Positions 25,530-37,682 are shown, counted from the stretch's first letter. The stretch is DNA of 64,000 nucleotides from Kappaphycus alvarezii (GCA_002205965.3 NADL03000748.1:2599018-2663017), one strand, 5' to 3'. Translations and numbers: made by a program. Notes: generated by a model from the letters alone, not told the origin.

Positions 25530-26288
25530 ATGGCTGAGTACATGTTCCCCCCATTTCATTCCTTCCCGCCCTCTTACACACGTCAACCTATTGAAGCCAC
25601 ACGTGCCAAGCAAACGCAGCTGTGGTGCGATCTGATCAGAGACTACTGTCGCGTCCACCGCATCTTCTGGCTAGACGTTTCTAAGGCTAGCGAATCAAAC
25701 CTTTTTTCCAATCCGGCCATTGATCGGCGCTTGTCAGACAATGATATCCGTTACTTTTTAGGACAGCTCGTTGCCCGTGGAGACGCAGAATGGGATCCTG
25801 ATCGCAAACGATGTTTGGTGTTCTGGAGAAGGCCCAGCGATTGGGGCCAGTTAATTGTTCAGTGGATCGAGGCAACTGGCAGAAATGGCGAGCTGCTCAC
25901 CGTTTATGAAATTAGAAAGGGGACCGGCTCTATGGGTCAAGGTGAGTTGAATCTGTGTAAAACTCGTTTCGCGTTGTTTCGAAATCGGCTCTGTGTGTAT
26001 CTCGCATCGACTTGAACATCCCTAACCAGCCGTTGTCATCTACGTGCCTCTTGTCCTGAATCCAGAATTTCATGACCTAGAACCAGACACCACAATGAGA
26101 GCCCTTCAAGCTCTCGAGGCCATTGGCAAGTGTGCCATTGTTTACGGTGACTCCAATGACTCGATGGTAAGTTACCGTCATGCTCTGGTTTAGAAAGAAA
26201 TTACTCTGTTCCCCATCTTACCTTTGACCGATGACCATGTGTGCGTGATGTGCGACTCGATGCGCAGGGAGTGAAATTTGCTATGTGA
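25530..26288 (+). CDS. VPS25: VPS25, ESCRT-II complex subunit (three exons)
   Basis: VPS25 supplies two winged-helix domains to ESCRT-II, which sorts ubiquitinated cargo on endosomes and binds the ESCRT-III subunit Vps20/CHMP6. Exon 1 is 25530-25941 (FPPFHSFPPSYTRQPIEATR..QTQLWCDLIRDYCR near the N-terminus, then FWRRPSDWGQLIVQWIEA). Intron 1 is 25942-26065 (GTGAGT...CCAG). Exon 2 is 26066-26166 (EFHDLEPDTTMRALQALE). Intron 2 is 26167-26267 (GTAAGT...GCAG). Exon 3 is 26268-26288, coding GVKFAM, equivalent to the family's GVKFF end. The spliced product is 177 aa, the normal size. This is the only multi-exon gene here with a fully intact frame. It converges on the Sel1-repeat gene with a 47-bp gap. 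Confidence 0.95.
25942..26065 (+). other. VPS25 intron 1
   Basis: 124-bp intron with a GTGAGT donor and CCAG acceptor. A CTAAC branch-point-like motif lies near 26024. Splicing joins G|AA to make the Glu of EFHDLEP. Confidence 0.85.
26167..26267 (+). other. VPS25 intron 2
   Basis: 101-bp phase-0 intron with a GTAAGT donor and GCAG acceptor. It is placed between the codon ATG and GGAGTGAAA, which encodes the conserved GVK end. Confidence 0.88.
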
Positions 26289-26335
26289 CCTCCTTATTGA
26301 TGGCCCAGTCTTCCGATTTGGTATTCATGTCTACT

Positions 26336-27992
26336 TTAACTTGTCCCACTCCGCTTCAATTGCAGCGTCATCCTTAGTGGAAGGCCCTGTAATATTTCTC
26401 GGGATATCCGCCATGGGATGTTTAGGGCTTCCGAGGTTGTTACAGGAACATTACTTGCCTCGAGGAGTGCAGCTGCCCGCTCCTCCTTCTCAATTTGATC
26501 GGCAGTTTCGAAAAACTGCGCGGCAACCTTTTTGTTCACATGAACCCCGTGTCCTTCGTAGTACATGGATCCAATGTTCCGAAGTGCGGCCACGCTTCCC
26601 AACTGCGCAGCTTCCTGGTACAGCAAAAAGGCTTGGTGGTGATCTTCCTCAGTGCCGTATCCGTGGTAATGCATTGCCGCGGCAGAGCAATATGAATCGC
26701 TCTCCCCAAGTTTTCCAGCTTGCTTGAAATGCTTTAACGCTTTAGGGTAGTCCACGGATACGCCGTCAATTCCTTTGTAGTACATATCCCCCAAGCAAGT
26801 GTGAGCAGCCCCGTATCCCAGTTCAGCGGCCTTGTTTATATATCTTAGAAACGCCCCCTCACTCGGTTCCAAGCCGCCCTCTCCATTCTTGTGCATCAAG
26901 GCGAGATAGTATGTAGCACCGGGTGACCCTGCTCCGCTGCTAATTCGACGTACTGTCTCGCGGAGGCATCATCTGGCTTTATGTGTTCGGAGCCAACCCT
27001 ATATAAATGCCCCAAATAGAACTGGGCACTCGGATCCCCGAGCTGGGCAGCCATTGCAAAGTTCATGGATGCTGCCTTCAGATCGACCTCGACGCCATCC
27101 ATTCCTGATGTGTACAACTGCCCCAAATTATAATAGGCGTCGGTGTTCTTTTCCTGTTTCACAGCGCGTTTATACAGCTCTACAGCACGCAATGGCTCCG
27201 ACCGCAAAACTTCATTCGCAAGCGTGACCATTGCGTCTCCGTTTCCTTGTTCAACTGCCTTTTCTAACCACATCAGGGCGACGGCCCTGTCCTCAGATAC
27301 TCTGCGCTCCTTCTCTTTCTGCTGAATTCCTCAAATTCTCTGGATTCCTGATCTGTGAAACCAGCCTTTTTTCTGGCCTTTCGCACGCGACGTACAAGTT
27401 CAGCCGGTGTGGGTGCCTCTGAAATGGGCTTGCCGTCTTCGATTTCTAACTCAAGTCTAGCGCGGGGCACACCTTTGTCACCAATCTCAAGCATCAGTTC
27501 AGAGGACGAGACTTTGTGACCATCGGAGGCAGATGTACGCAAATCATCGAGGATAAGCACCCCTAAACTACACTGGGCAATTGGATCTCCTTCTTCAGCA
27601 GCTTCCTGGAATAGTTGCTTGGCTGTGATCTTGTCTTGCTCTACTCCGAAGCCCTCCCTTTGCATTGATGCAAGTATGGTCTTTGCACGAGTGCTTCCCT
27701 CACTGGAAGCTTGAGACGCAAGAGAAACTAGCTGTTGGATTTCAACGGTATCAGGTACTTGCTCATGTTGAAGTCGTTCGAGTAGGGACTGAGCCTTAGA
27801 TGCTTTCTGATTTGGATCCTCAAAGCGCACTCTCGCTTGCTCCGAGGGCTGAGTGCAATAAAGACGCTGACAAGGAAGGGGCAATTGATGACCAGACACC
27901 GCGGGGACGGCCGAGAGGGGATGAGAAATGCGGGGTGCATTGGCGGGAGTGCAAGCGTAGTTGAGGCCGCGCAGGGCAAGTCGAGCAATCAT
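26336..27992 (-). CDS. Sel1-repeat (TPR-like) protein, probably mitochondrial, frameshifted
   Basis: The best start is the ATG at 27992 (MIARLALRGLNYACTPANAP), which looks like a mitochondrial presequence; an in-frame ATG at 28070 is the longer option. From about residue 130 the protein is a chain of Sel1 repeats: AKQLFQEAAEEGDPIAQCSL, LEKAVEQGNGDAMVTLA, AAQLGDPSAQFYLGHLY, AAELGYGAAHTCLGDMYYKG and AAQLGSVAALRNIGSMYYEG, with the usual A..G...A...LG.+Y spacing. Such solenoids are protein-binding scaffolds; no specific partner can be inferred. Two frame changes occur, near 27323 (TTCC read as TTC) and near 26920 (GGG read as GG), each a one-base loss in a homopolymer. It ends 47 bp from the VPS25 stop and is divergent from the gene at 28865. 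Confidence 0.83.
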
Positions 27993-28360
27993 GATGGTGC
28001 AAGAGCTGTTTGCGAAAGCGACAAGTTTGTACTCTTCTCGAACAGTAAGAGGGCCGGGATAAAGAAGCACGCCCGTCGGGTTTCAATAGCACAAATGGTG
28101 CAAATGGGCGATGTGATTTGCAGCTTGTTGCACCTTGTAGTAACGCTAATCAGCAGCGCCTAGTGGAACAGTAGTTTCAAGTTCGCCCTCCCGATGACCG
28201 ACAATTGGTCATTCAATTCACGAATTCATTCTGCAACAGGTGGCAAGACGCTGCAGATATGGCGAGTGTGCCCTTGGCTGGAAGAGCGGAAAGATGTCGA
28301 CGAGGAATGCTCATTGACGTGACGTGGCCCGATGTTCCCTTTTGGTACTGGGCTGTTACA

Positions 28361-28740
28361 TTAAATCGACTGAACAGTACTGTCGGCACAGATCCAAATG
28401 AGACGGTACAAGTACAGTACTGTACAGCATAGGGCAATACTGCGATGCCTTACAGCGACGCATACGGTGCAGTAAAGTACACTGCAACATCCGCTCCATA
28501 ACAAACTGTATTTACAGTGGAGTTCAATACTGTACCTTAGTACAGTACTGTAATTAGCGGCGCGTGTCCCGAAATTGTACTGTATTGCGAGAAAAATGCA
28601 AATTCCGGTTTCGCGCGCAATTTCGCTACTGTACTGTACTGCACAACACGATATATTACAGAACAGCGTTTCGAAATCGATATTTCGTAATACTGTACAA
28701 TAATACACTGTACTGTACTGTACAGTACAGTGCAATTCAA
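28361..28740. promoter_or_regulatory. Cluster of ACTGTAC/GTACAGT palindromic motifs in a divergent promoter region
   Basis: At least eight copies of variants of GTACAGTACTGTAC occur here (for example near 28410, 28535, 28630 and 28715), on both strands because the motif is self-complementary. The cluster lies between the divergent Sel1-repeat gene and the gene at 28865. Similar motifs recur at 60895-60910 and 63890-63990. It could be a regulator-binding array, a hairpin-forming repeat or simple-sequence expansion; function is inference. Confidence 0.45.
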
Positions 28741-28864
28741 ATTTGTTTGAACATTTCTGCTACTTGCCCTCCATTCTTCCGCCGACCGAAACCGTTCCAT
28801 TGCTAACGCTCACTTACCAGACTCCACCTTTCTTTTCAAAGCGAAACCGTCGCTAATCCAATCG

Positions 28865-31231
28865 ATGACGGAAACAGATCCGCTCACCTCCGGCCTTCTC
28901 TTTCGCGTTCGCGCGCGTCCCTCCATCAACTCAACCCCATCTTCATACTCGCGTCCCAAACCCAAAGTCGCCACCATTCTACTTTCCGACTCCGCACCCT
29001 CTACATCCCGCTTCCCAATTCAACCCTCAAGAAACTTTGCCAGTCTAATCCAGTTCCTCTGGCCGTTCGTGCAGCCGCCGCAGCATTCAGGGCTGCCCAA
29101 ACTGACAACACATCATCCGAAGTGTCACCCGCCGTTGCTCAAGGCATGTTTCGGGCCGCTGAAGACGTCTATCAAACCCCTGTGCACCGGCAACGCTTTC
29201 TACCGCTGACCCCTGTCTCGGGAGACAGAGATGAGCTTCTCCGCACGCGTAGCAATATCAGCAGCCTTAAAGCGGCAGACAGTTTGCAGTGTGGAGACGC
29301 CGCAGAGAGGATTGAGTTGTTCGGGAAAGATGACGCTTACCGAAGAAGGCTCTCCGACCCAAGCATTCTGAGGTTTCAAGTGACTCCGAGTCCCGCACAC
29401 AAACGCAATGGTATCGAGAATGATGCCCAAACCGCTACTCTCGATCAGCTTGACGACGTGCAAATTGAAGAGTGGGACGGTGATAACACCGAAGCCCTTC
29501 CTGAGAGCGCGCATAGGAAAGACATTCCGAACAATTCCAATCCCTCTCACCATTCACGGACCAGGGAGGCTTCAACAGCGCGTCATGACTATCAATCGGA
29601 AACGCGTGGCGCTTTTTTGACAAGGAAACTAAGAATGCGAACGTTAATGGGCATTACCATCAAGCAGATGATGTTCAAACAAGCGAGCACAATGAAGCGG
29701 TGCCCCGTGCAACAGACGGAGATTGGGATACTGAGGAGGATGTGATTACGCCTGTTCCAGAAACGAACGAGAAAATAGCTCGGGGTGGAGGCGAGCACGT
29801 AATATCGCGTGATCTTGAGCAACGGAAAAGGAAGTTGAGTCGTAGAGACTCGGATGCCGGTTCGACATTACGCGATAATGAGGAAATTACGCAGAGGGCT
29901 AAAATCCCATTCACTACACATGACGGCGGAACAGGAGACTCAAAGAAACAAACCAATGTGCAAAAGAGAGTGGTGTCCAAGCCCCAGCGGCATTATGGGG
30001 ATACGGGTGGAAACGTGTCTAGCCATAGGAAGGCGAAACGGATTCGTCGAACTAGGATGAACGAGGTGCTCCGCCTGCAGAAGTCATTGGAGACTGCCCG
30101 GTGGACCAACGCAAGAGCGGTTCGAGAGCAGAAGGAAGTTATTTTGATCTCGGATAACGAGTCCCCCATCGCAGCTAATAACCGTTCACAGAAGAGAAGA
30201 ATTTCAAGACGTGCGAGCACGGGTTCTCTTTCCATTAAGAAGGAAAGGTGACCACTCCTACACCGGCTCCATCACGCTCCACGTTGCATCGGAAAAGACT
30301 TCGATCGGAGACAAGGGCCCACAAGAAAAATCGCACCACGCATTTGAGCGGTGACGCCCGCCAAAGCGAAACCATCAACACCGACGGAACTGAGATGAAC
30401 ACTGCCATTCGGACAGCAGAAACCGGGAGAATGGCTCGAAAACTAGCAAAGACCTCTGCTATCCGAGAGGCTGCATCAACACGTACCAGTTCCAGGAAAA
30501 TGACCCGGGCGTCTATTCGAAAGGAAGAAACACAGTCAGTTGAGCAACAGGAAGAGGTTACCGAAACGCAGAGGATACGCAGTCAAAAATCGCTTATTTC
30601 GCCAGACCTTGTTAGCCGCAAACGAAGGCGAAGTGCGAGGATTTCGGAGAGTGTACATGTGAATGAGGTCGAAGCCCGTGGCAATGACATCAATTCGCGC
30701 AGAGAGTTTATGACAGGCGGAGGTATGGATAAAATGGAAAGACGAGATAGGGGGCAACGAAGAAAAGGTAAAGCAAAGGAAGGTGAGCCAAGACGTTCGT
30801 TAAATAATTTGGCAGACGAGGAGAATACTCGAGGTCATAACCGGGAAAGGGTTGGTAAGGCAAGGAAGGCAAAGAGTAATAATATGGAGAATGAGGAGGA
30901 AGTGAGCTCTGCAGACGAGGTTGAGTGGAATATGCGAGATGATGATTGGGTTAACTTCGTGAAGGCTTGGGTTGTGGAGCGAAAGGTCGAGCGTGGCGGT
31001 TGGGAAACTGTGAAAGCGGATGAGGTTAAGATTTTCATGGCTGGAGAATTTGGACTCGGGGAGAAAGCATATAAGGTAATTCCCGAATTACGCAGCCATG
31101 GTAGAAGGAAGACCGCCCCGAATAGGACGTCGAAAGGGAGAATGGAGGCAGAGTTAGACACTGAAATGACAGATAGTGATGGCTTATCAGGCGAGGATAT
31201 AATGAGAAAACGACCGGTGCGACGGACGTGA
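28865..31231 (+). CDS. Long basic/charged hypothetical protein (about 790 aa), frameshifted
   Basis: Four consecutive ORFs in different frames (28865-, 29122-, 29700- and 30248-31231) join cleanly if one base is restored in each of three homopolymers: CC at 29050-29051, the T run at 29613-29618, and GG near 30247. The result starts MTETDPLTSGLLFRVRAR. It has a Ser/Thr/Pro-rich N-part, an alanine-rich helix (AVRAAAAFRAAQ), a long Lys/Arg-rich, low-complexity middle with many KRRR/RKRR clusters that look like nuclear localisation signals, and an acidic stretch. A short folded-looking C-terminal module (DDDWVNFVKAWVVERKVERG to ELRSHGRRK, about 30930-31100) is followed by an acidic then basic tail. 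I recognise no family. Nuclear or chromatin-associated is a guess from composition. Confidence 0.7.
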
Positions 31232-31281
31232 GTCTTGAGTAAAGGTGATGTGTGTGATGAACAGGGAGTACCTGTGGGGGT

Positions 31282-31694
31282 TTAATTTTGCTGTCCATTA
31301 CTTGGCTCAGGCTTGTCAAGGGTGTTCGCGGGTGAGATATCGGAGACTGTAGCCTTCAGCAAGCTGCCTAACTTTTTCTCTGCCTCAGAGGGCTGGGTTG
31401 GTTGAGACAAGGATTTGGCGTCGAGCGTGGGCTTCTTGACGAGTCCTACTGGCCTTTTAGGTGGCCCGGCTGCCATTTTTGCCGCAAGGTCGTCCAAGAA
31501 GGAGCGGTTGTCACTGAGAGAGATTCACAGCAGGAAATATGCCGCACAAGTTTTTCAAGAAGAGCACAGGTTAGATTTCCCTGTGAATCCCTGCAAAGAA
31601 AAGAGGGCAGGGTGAGGGGCAGGGAGAGGTCCTGTTCGGAAATGGGTAAGTATTCGTACCTCATGGTGAGGAATGCTAACACGATTTGACAAGA
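31282..31694 (-). CDS. Small hypothetical protein, probably two exons
   Basis: A 70-odd codon frame ends at 31282 (SFLDDLAAKMAAGPPKRP near its start, ending PSNGQQN). It has no good ATG of its own at the front. Upstream, ATGAG|GTACGA (31667-31660) and an acceptor CTTTGCAG near 31610 could form an intron. The exon so formed joins the frame if one base is restored near 31530. The stop lies 50 bp from the stop of the convergent gene at 31231, matching the tail-to-tail pattern of the other real genes. The family is unknown. Confidence 0.35.
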
Positions 31695-31899
31695 TGAATA
31701 TTGTGATTTGGCTTGGCGGAAGAGGCGTTGTAAGCTTTGCTTGAAGCGATGAGTGAGGATCGCAAGCTTTGTGCCCTTAACTGTAGCGAAGATGGAATTC
31801 TGTGGAGATGGATAGCTCTAATGCTGTAAGTTACCGTACCGTATCTTTCACATATTAAATCACCCCACATTTTCCCCGGACCGTATGGTATGATTCAAT

Positions 31900-33790
31900 T
31901 CGAAGCTACCGTATTCGCATGCGAATTAATACATTAGCAGCACAGACTAAAGATATTTATAATTTAATTGTGAACTAAAGAATGTTCAAGTACTGCACAT
32001 ATGTAACTCGACACATTTGCCTTAACGCAAACAGAGCACCTTTGGGTAACCGCGACTGCCCTTAATTACAATCACGCTCACTGACTTGCGTCTCAATAGA
32101 AACCTAGAGGGTTCTCAAGCTACGTAACAGAGCCGGTCACTGCTTGCGGCAAACCGGTGAGAGGACTGTTCACGGCAACTTGCTTATACGATGCTAAATG
32201 AACTGTTTGCTCTAACTCGACAGGTGGACACCAATTCGTACCAGACGATTTTTAATTAAAATTAAGGAGTAATCGAATTGAAATGTGTGATGATTCTGGC
32301 AAAGATGGAAGCCCACAAATGGCTCCCAACAGGGGCTGGCAGCGTCCCGAGTGGCCCTCATAGCCTCATAGGGAACAATTCGGAACGCTGGCAGCCTCCG
32401 TTTAGTCCTCCTTTCCTCACGGGACTCCGCAATTCCTTGCCTCCTCACACAACGCGCATGAGTTAAGGCGCTGAAGCAAGCGAGATCTTAGTCCTCTTCC
32501 TCCTAAGAGCAACCTAGTGGTGAGTTTCGCGTTTCTGTAGTGCAGTTAAAACAGCCTGGCTAGTCCTTTTGGTGCCACGGCTTGTCTCAATTAGCCCATG
32601 AGCGGACTGTCCGAAATCGGCATTTCAAAGGAGACGAAGGCCTTTTTTTCTCGAGAGACAACATCATTGTTTCAACTGCAGTCCCAGGATCTGCACTTTT
32701 CTGTAGCTAAAGTAGCAACTTCAACGGCTGAATGTACGTAGACAAAAGTCCGGGATCTCATACTTCAATATGATTGAATACTGTTATTATTGTGGTAGCC
32801 ATATTTGATCGATTGAATACATTCCTTCAGCATACGACAACACGAAATGCATGAAGTTTGCTCTTATCTTAGGCTGTCTTATGTTGTAATAAGCGAGGGC
32901 AGGTTGAACAGTAAGATGTGGGGTTTCTGTTTCAGGAGAGCATTGATTCGCTCCACCCTTCACCTCGGTTAACACTCAGTTACAGGGCAAAATAATGCAG
33001 ACCAACAAACCTACTACGCTCGAATTCCATATTCTTTGCGAGCTTGTCACGAAATAGTAGGAGACATTCTCGGCCAAAGAAACCGCCCTCAACTGCCACT
33101 CGTCGTAAAAGATCTTCGAATAGAAGGCTGTGCGACCAACCAGATCCCATAGCGTATTACTTTCAGAAATTTATGCGGGCTGTACATAATTGTATTCGCA
33201 ATTCGTGACTTCTGTTTGGAGGATCAGTCGACGCATAACGATAGCAAAAAATCGTCCCCCCCCGTAACGTAGGGTAATATTTGGTCAGTCTTTGTGGATG
33301 CTACATTCCATGAGAATTGACCGTAGTTTGGTTGTGATTTGTTCTCTTGGGAAGCAGGGGACTTGTGTGAAGTCTTGGAGTTTTGCCAATTTGAGCTCGT
33401 TATAGAATGCTTTGGACCCAATCCATACATGGGGAAGTGGTACACGTCAGGAATAAGGATAGTGATAGGGGTAAATCGTCGGGAGAAGAGATACTTAGAA
33501 CCAACTACCCCAAGACGGAGGTGTTGCGAGCGACAAAAGTGCTACCGTGGTATAGTTGAACGAATAAAAAGGAGTGTATATGGGAGAGAGTTGAGAGGGC
33601 TACAAGCAAGTGTAGAAGGGGCAGGGTCTACCACTGATGCTCTGCGACCAGCTTAGGAAAAAGTTTTTTTGGGTCTGAAGTTGACTCTCAACTTCCTACC
33701 ACTCGGAGCTTGACCTGAAGTTGTCTGCCAACTTGCTTGACCTCTCAAGAAGGAAGCACTTTACTCAGCTTATATAGACTTTTCGGCTAA
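31900..33790. other. Intergenic region without recognisable genes
   Basis: Short ORFs on both strands (for example 33339-33656) have no recognisable motif. No repeat longer than a few units was seen, apart from duplicated GAAGTTG/CAACTT inverted fragments near 33677-33745. Confidence 0.4.
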
Positions 33791-33800
33791 TCCTAAAGTC

Positions 33801-34402
33801 TCAATCAAACATACTAAATACCATAAAACGCATAAAAGGGTATCTTGTGGATTTGATTGGCCAGAGGGAAGATATTAGCAAGGAAAATATCTGTATCTCC
33901 TCCTCACAATTGTCATCCTCAAGATAAGAACCAAATAACTCTTTCAAAATATCCATACTCTCAATGCAATCCCTACAAATTCTCTCGAACGGCTCAGAAT
34001 GATAAATGGCTTCATCAGACATATCAAGAACTTCCAACCCTTCCTCGCGACCCTCAGCCTCCGTTCCAACCCCATCCGAAGAATCCGAGATGACGATCAC
34101 GCCCTCACTCTTCCCTCCATCCCCCACAGCAACTTCCCACGATTATACACCATCGGTTCCCACGGAGCTACAAAGTCTTCCTCATCCTCGGATCCCTCCA
34201 CGTCCGACTCAGTCCCCTCTGACTCCTCCTCCTCTGCCTCCTCTACGAAGTGCCGAGGAACCCACTCCCGAACACGCTCACGGTCCATCCTCCTGAAGTA
34301 GTCGTCGTAGTCTGTTGGCCCATTATACATTAGAGCTAGGCCGTTGATGGGTGGAGAGGGGCGGTTTTTGGTGATGGGGGCGGAGTGGCGAAGGTTGTTC
34401 AT
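33801..34402 (-). CDS. Acidic hypothetical protein (about 200 aa), one frameshift
   Basis: ATG at 34402 begins MNNLRHSAPITKNRPSPP, then YNGPTDYDDYFRRMDRERVR, a run of Glu/Ser/Asp (about 34260-34190), and APWEPMVYNRGKLLWG. The C run at 34121-34125 is probably one base short. Restoring it continues the frame with SEGVIVISDSSDGVG, another acidic region, CRDCIESM and a stop at 33801. No family is recognised. The smooth continuation across a homopolymer frame change argues that it is a real gene. It has a VIVISDSSD segment reminiscent of a SUMO-interacting motif, but that is only a pattern. Confidence 0.5.
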
Positions 34403-34928
34403 TTTGAGAGACGTTGGGGAATGGGAGGCAATGTGGGGTGTTTTGGGTGTGTGGGGGGGGTGATGACTAAAATGATCGGGGACATTTGGAACTTTGAATA
34501 AAGGGGTTTAAATAGGCTCCCGGGGCAGGTTCTATAGATTAGGAATAGGTAAAATAAATCTGCAAGGGATTTTGCAGTAGTGCATTTGCGCCCTTCTTCT
34601 CAAAAAAGGCGAGTTTGGAGGAGGAGGTAAGCTAAAAGGGAAAAGGAACTTGATTCGGGGTCGATTCAGAGGTTTAAATACAGTATAAAAATATCTAGAT
34701 AAAATGGAAGTAAATTTGGAAATGACGGTGGGAGAAGTTAGGGGCGGGATCGTTGTAGGTTGCTGGATTACACGAAGGGAGGACCATTTCCTGTATTACA
34801 TGAAGGGAGGACCATTTTTTTGTATTACAGATGGATCGTCAAAGAAGCCGATAAGAACAATGGACTAACCCTAATGTCCAAATCGTATTCTTGTACGTGC
34901 TGTCATCAGTGAAAAGGGTCTGGGCTTC
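34403..34928. other. Intergenic region with a 28-29-bp tandem duplication
   Basis: This is the probable promoter side of the acidic protein gene. It includes two direct copies of a unit containing GAAGGGAGGACCATTT at 34769-34825. No gene seen. Confidence 0.5.
34769..34825. repeat. Tandem duplication, 28-29-bp unit, two copies
   Basis: The units share GAAGGGAGGACCATTT and TGTATTACA and differ mainly by TTCC versus TTTTTT in the middle. Confidence 0.8.
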
Positions 34929-36560
34929 GTGTTCGGCACAAAGACCGCTGTGTCAACCTCAACACAGCCCCTTTTGTCCAATAGCTCCGGTCCAGCCTCG
35001 ACTCAGACCGCTGCGGACGAGCAGAATCTCCAGACTAGCCCATCAGTGTTAGCTCCGTCGAAGATCATGCTCTTGGGGTTGCAGGTAAGGTCATCTGAAA
35101 GCTCAAGGGGGTTTATGATAAGCTCTACGATCGGCATGTTTCGAAATCTACCGCGAGTCGTATCTCGACTATTGTGGACCTCGTTTCTGTTCGGTACCGA
35201 TCTGTGTGCGGAGACATGTTGAAACATATTGATCGATTGGCCGTATTGTTTGAGCAGTTAGCGAATATAGTAGCACCATTGCACAGCTTATTGGCGTATG
35301 GACTCCTCATTGCTTTTATCGAAGTCGAACAACTTCGGCAAGCGACCATAACGATCAAGACTCTGTCGGAAATTGCCCTTCGCTGGGAGTACGTATCGAG
35401 CAGATCCATCGAAGAAGTCCAGCCCAAGAACAATAACGGACTTGATCATGCGAATGCGGCAGCACTATTGTGCGTCGATTTTGGCCGTTCGAATTAGACC
35501 TAGAAGTTCTATCTCGCCACCTGAATCTCGCCAAAAAGTAAGAATTTTCGTTTATGACAGTATCCGTAATTCTAGTGCATGCCGCGAAGAGCCAACAGCC
35601 ACAACAGAGAGATCCCGGAAGGTTTTAAAAGGCTTCCCAAGAAGTCGTGGTCGACTGTGGCGCGCCGTAAGAATAAGTAAAGTCGCAAGAAAATCGACCG
35701 ACTAATGTTCGGCAGCGGCAAGATGTCTCACATGATATTGTGTGTTGATCGTAGGCCCGACAGGATCGAGTGCAACTTTGGAAGTAAGCGAGACGACAGC
35801 TCTTCTGTGTAGGCTGATTCGAAAGGTATCCGTTCTGTCCGCAGGATGTCCGATGACGGCTGGACTACTGTTACTCTGTCTGATACTTTGGTTTCTCTCA
35901 AGCTCGCTCTGGGTCTTCTGTCAGTTCTAGTTCTTGTCAAGAAGAAGATTCCTGTACTGTACATCCCTGAGCTTGCACTTCTCATCGACGTCGAGGATGA
36001 TCTTCAGATTCTCGGCCGTGCGCACCAGGACAGAGATTACCCCCTCTACATAGAGAACCAGCGGGGCGATTAGTTACAATCGCCACCAATCAATGAGAAG
36101 TCTGTGTTGACCGTGACGGAGATAGCTCGATTGAACGCCAAATTTGTCCGCAGTGATAATTAAAACCGCCCAGCAGGGGGGAGACAAACCGTCCGCACAT
36201 TCTCAGATGAGAAAACTTTCGTCAGGCGATATTTGCCTGTGGCACCAGCGTCTTGCTAATGCCGCTTTGGTCAAGATCATTGTATGTCGCGTGCAAAGTG
36301 GACTCTTTCCACATGGGTCCTGTTCGTCGGCCAATTGCATCACCTGAATGAAAGGAAAATTACGTGAAATATTTTCAAGGTCGCTTGGCAGTTCGCGCTC
36401 AGTCGGAAAACTACATTGCGACACGAAAAGGAAAGATTTAAGTCGAATCCGATGACTGCATCCGCTTTTTACCTAGGAAAGTTGAGAAATGTAGTCGGTT
36501 CACGGCCATGGTTCCCATGGGGACCAAAGATGAAGCCTCTAGCCATCTCATAACATTTCT
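34929..36560 (+). mobile_element. Ty1/copia-like retrotransposon remnant (gag, protease region, pre-integrase)
   Basis: The plus strand first shows a gag-like segment: VSKSTASRISTIVDLVSVRY, then DMLKHIDRLAVLFEQLAN (about 35140-35260) and LWEY-like ALRWEYVSSRSIEE. This follows the retrotran-gag/UBN2 pattern of copia elements. A protease/post-protease part with VLYIPELALLIDVEDDLQIL (about 35955-36020) follows, and then the GAG-pre-integrase block SSGDICLWHQRLANAALVKI (about 36215-36275). Frames change repeatedly and in-frame stops occur. No integrase core, reverse transcriptase or LTRs were found. Confidence 0.65.
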
Positions 36561-36915
36561 ATGAACAGTATTGAGGAGCAGTCTGGATCAGATATCACTG
36601 CCGTTAATTCAGACGGAGGTTCTGAATTCAACCGATAATATATTCATTGACATAATGTAGATTCATAACTTACTCGTTCGCGATTGTTCTTGGTAGGTTA
36701 TAACCTCGGGATTGATAGGAATAATCAACGAGAGTGCTCGTCTAACACTGGAATACGCAGCGACGATAGGGGAGATGCGACTGTGATCTGATTCAGAATA
36801 GGACTTGTATTATGCGAGTAAAATCTCACATCTAGAGGTATAGAATATTCTCAAGCTTTAACGAAAGAGTCAATTTGGTTTTCTGCTCAGACTTTCTCCA
36901 TTTGTAACAAAAATT

Positions 36916-37682
36916 ATGACTATTCGGCTTACTGGTAATCCCAGTGAAGAATATTTGAATAGATGTGCCAAGCTCATTTATAGTGATGGAGCTGCTTCAA
37001 CTTCACACCTTTATAATGTTATACGCAATCCAGAATACCACATTAAGAGGAAGTTTGGGTTTATGGAGTGTTGTAAATATCTAGTAACATCGACATCTCT
37101 ATTGGTTGCTAGTGCGACTGTTGGGGAAGGTGAGAAAGTTGATGAAGGCGATCAGAAGTGCAGGCCGATGAGAAAAAAACCCGCGAAGAAGTTGAAAGAG
37201 AAGAAGGCTATTGAAAAGGTTAACGACATCGAGACAAGTGCAGCACAAATGGCCAATTCAGTGGCAAGAATGGAAAAGGCTATGCTTTCAGGTCAAGAGA
37301 CCAAGGCATACATTGCAGAGCAAAGGATGGCATTGGAGCGTAGCAAGTTGGACTGGGACATGGTTTAGGAGCTGTTCGGACCTGCATCAGACGCAAGTGA
37401 GTCTGAGAGAATGTTCATGCGACAAACAATACGGAAAAGACTATTGAGTTCGTTAATGGAAGCAGCGGAGCTTGTTAATGAGACAGAGAAGCCTGAGCAG
37501 ACGGATAGTGCACTGTATTTGCCGCCGCGTCAACTCTTGGTGAGACAGCCACTGCATCTGGCAATACAACCACTGTTGCACCCAGCACAAGTGGTGCTTT
37601 GACGGCAAATGGGAATTTCCTTTCCCTTGGCGACATGTTGATGCAGTCCCCAAGCGCTGAGAACTCCAGTGATGGAGCGTAG
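36916..37682 (+). mobile_element. Harbinger accessory protein (NAM-associated type), copy 5
   Basis: A frame from the ATG at 36916 continues through one TAG at 37366-37368 to about 37602, then in the next frame to a stop near 37682. It reads RCAKLIYSDGAASTSHLYNV and FMECCKYLVTS, then a lysine-rich RPMRKKPAKKLKEKKAIEK and a helical tail. This is the layout of the NAM-associated/Myb-like protein found next to 'Plant_tran' transposases, including the R-P-x-G/R-x-K-K-x-K motif. It is tail-to-tail with the transposase, with 165 bp between stops. The N-terminal SANT part was not found upstream. Confidence 0.65.
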
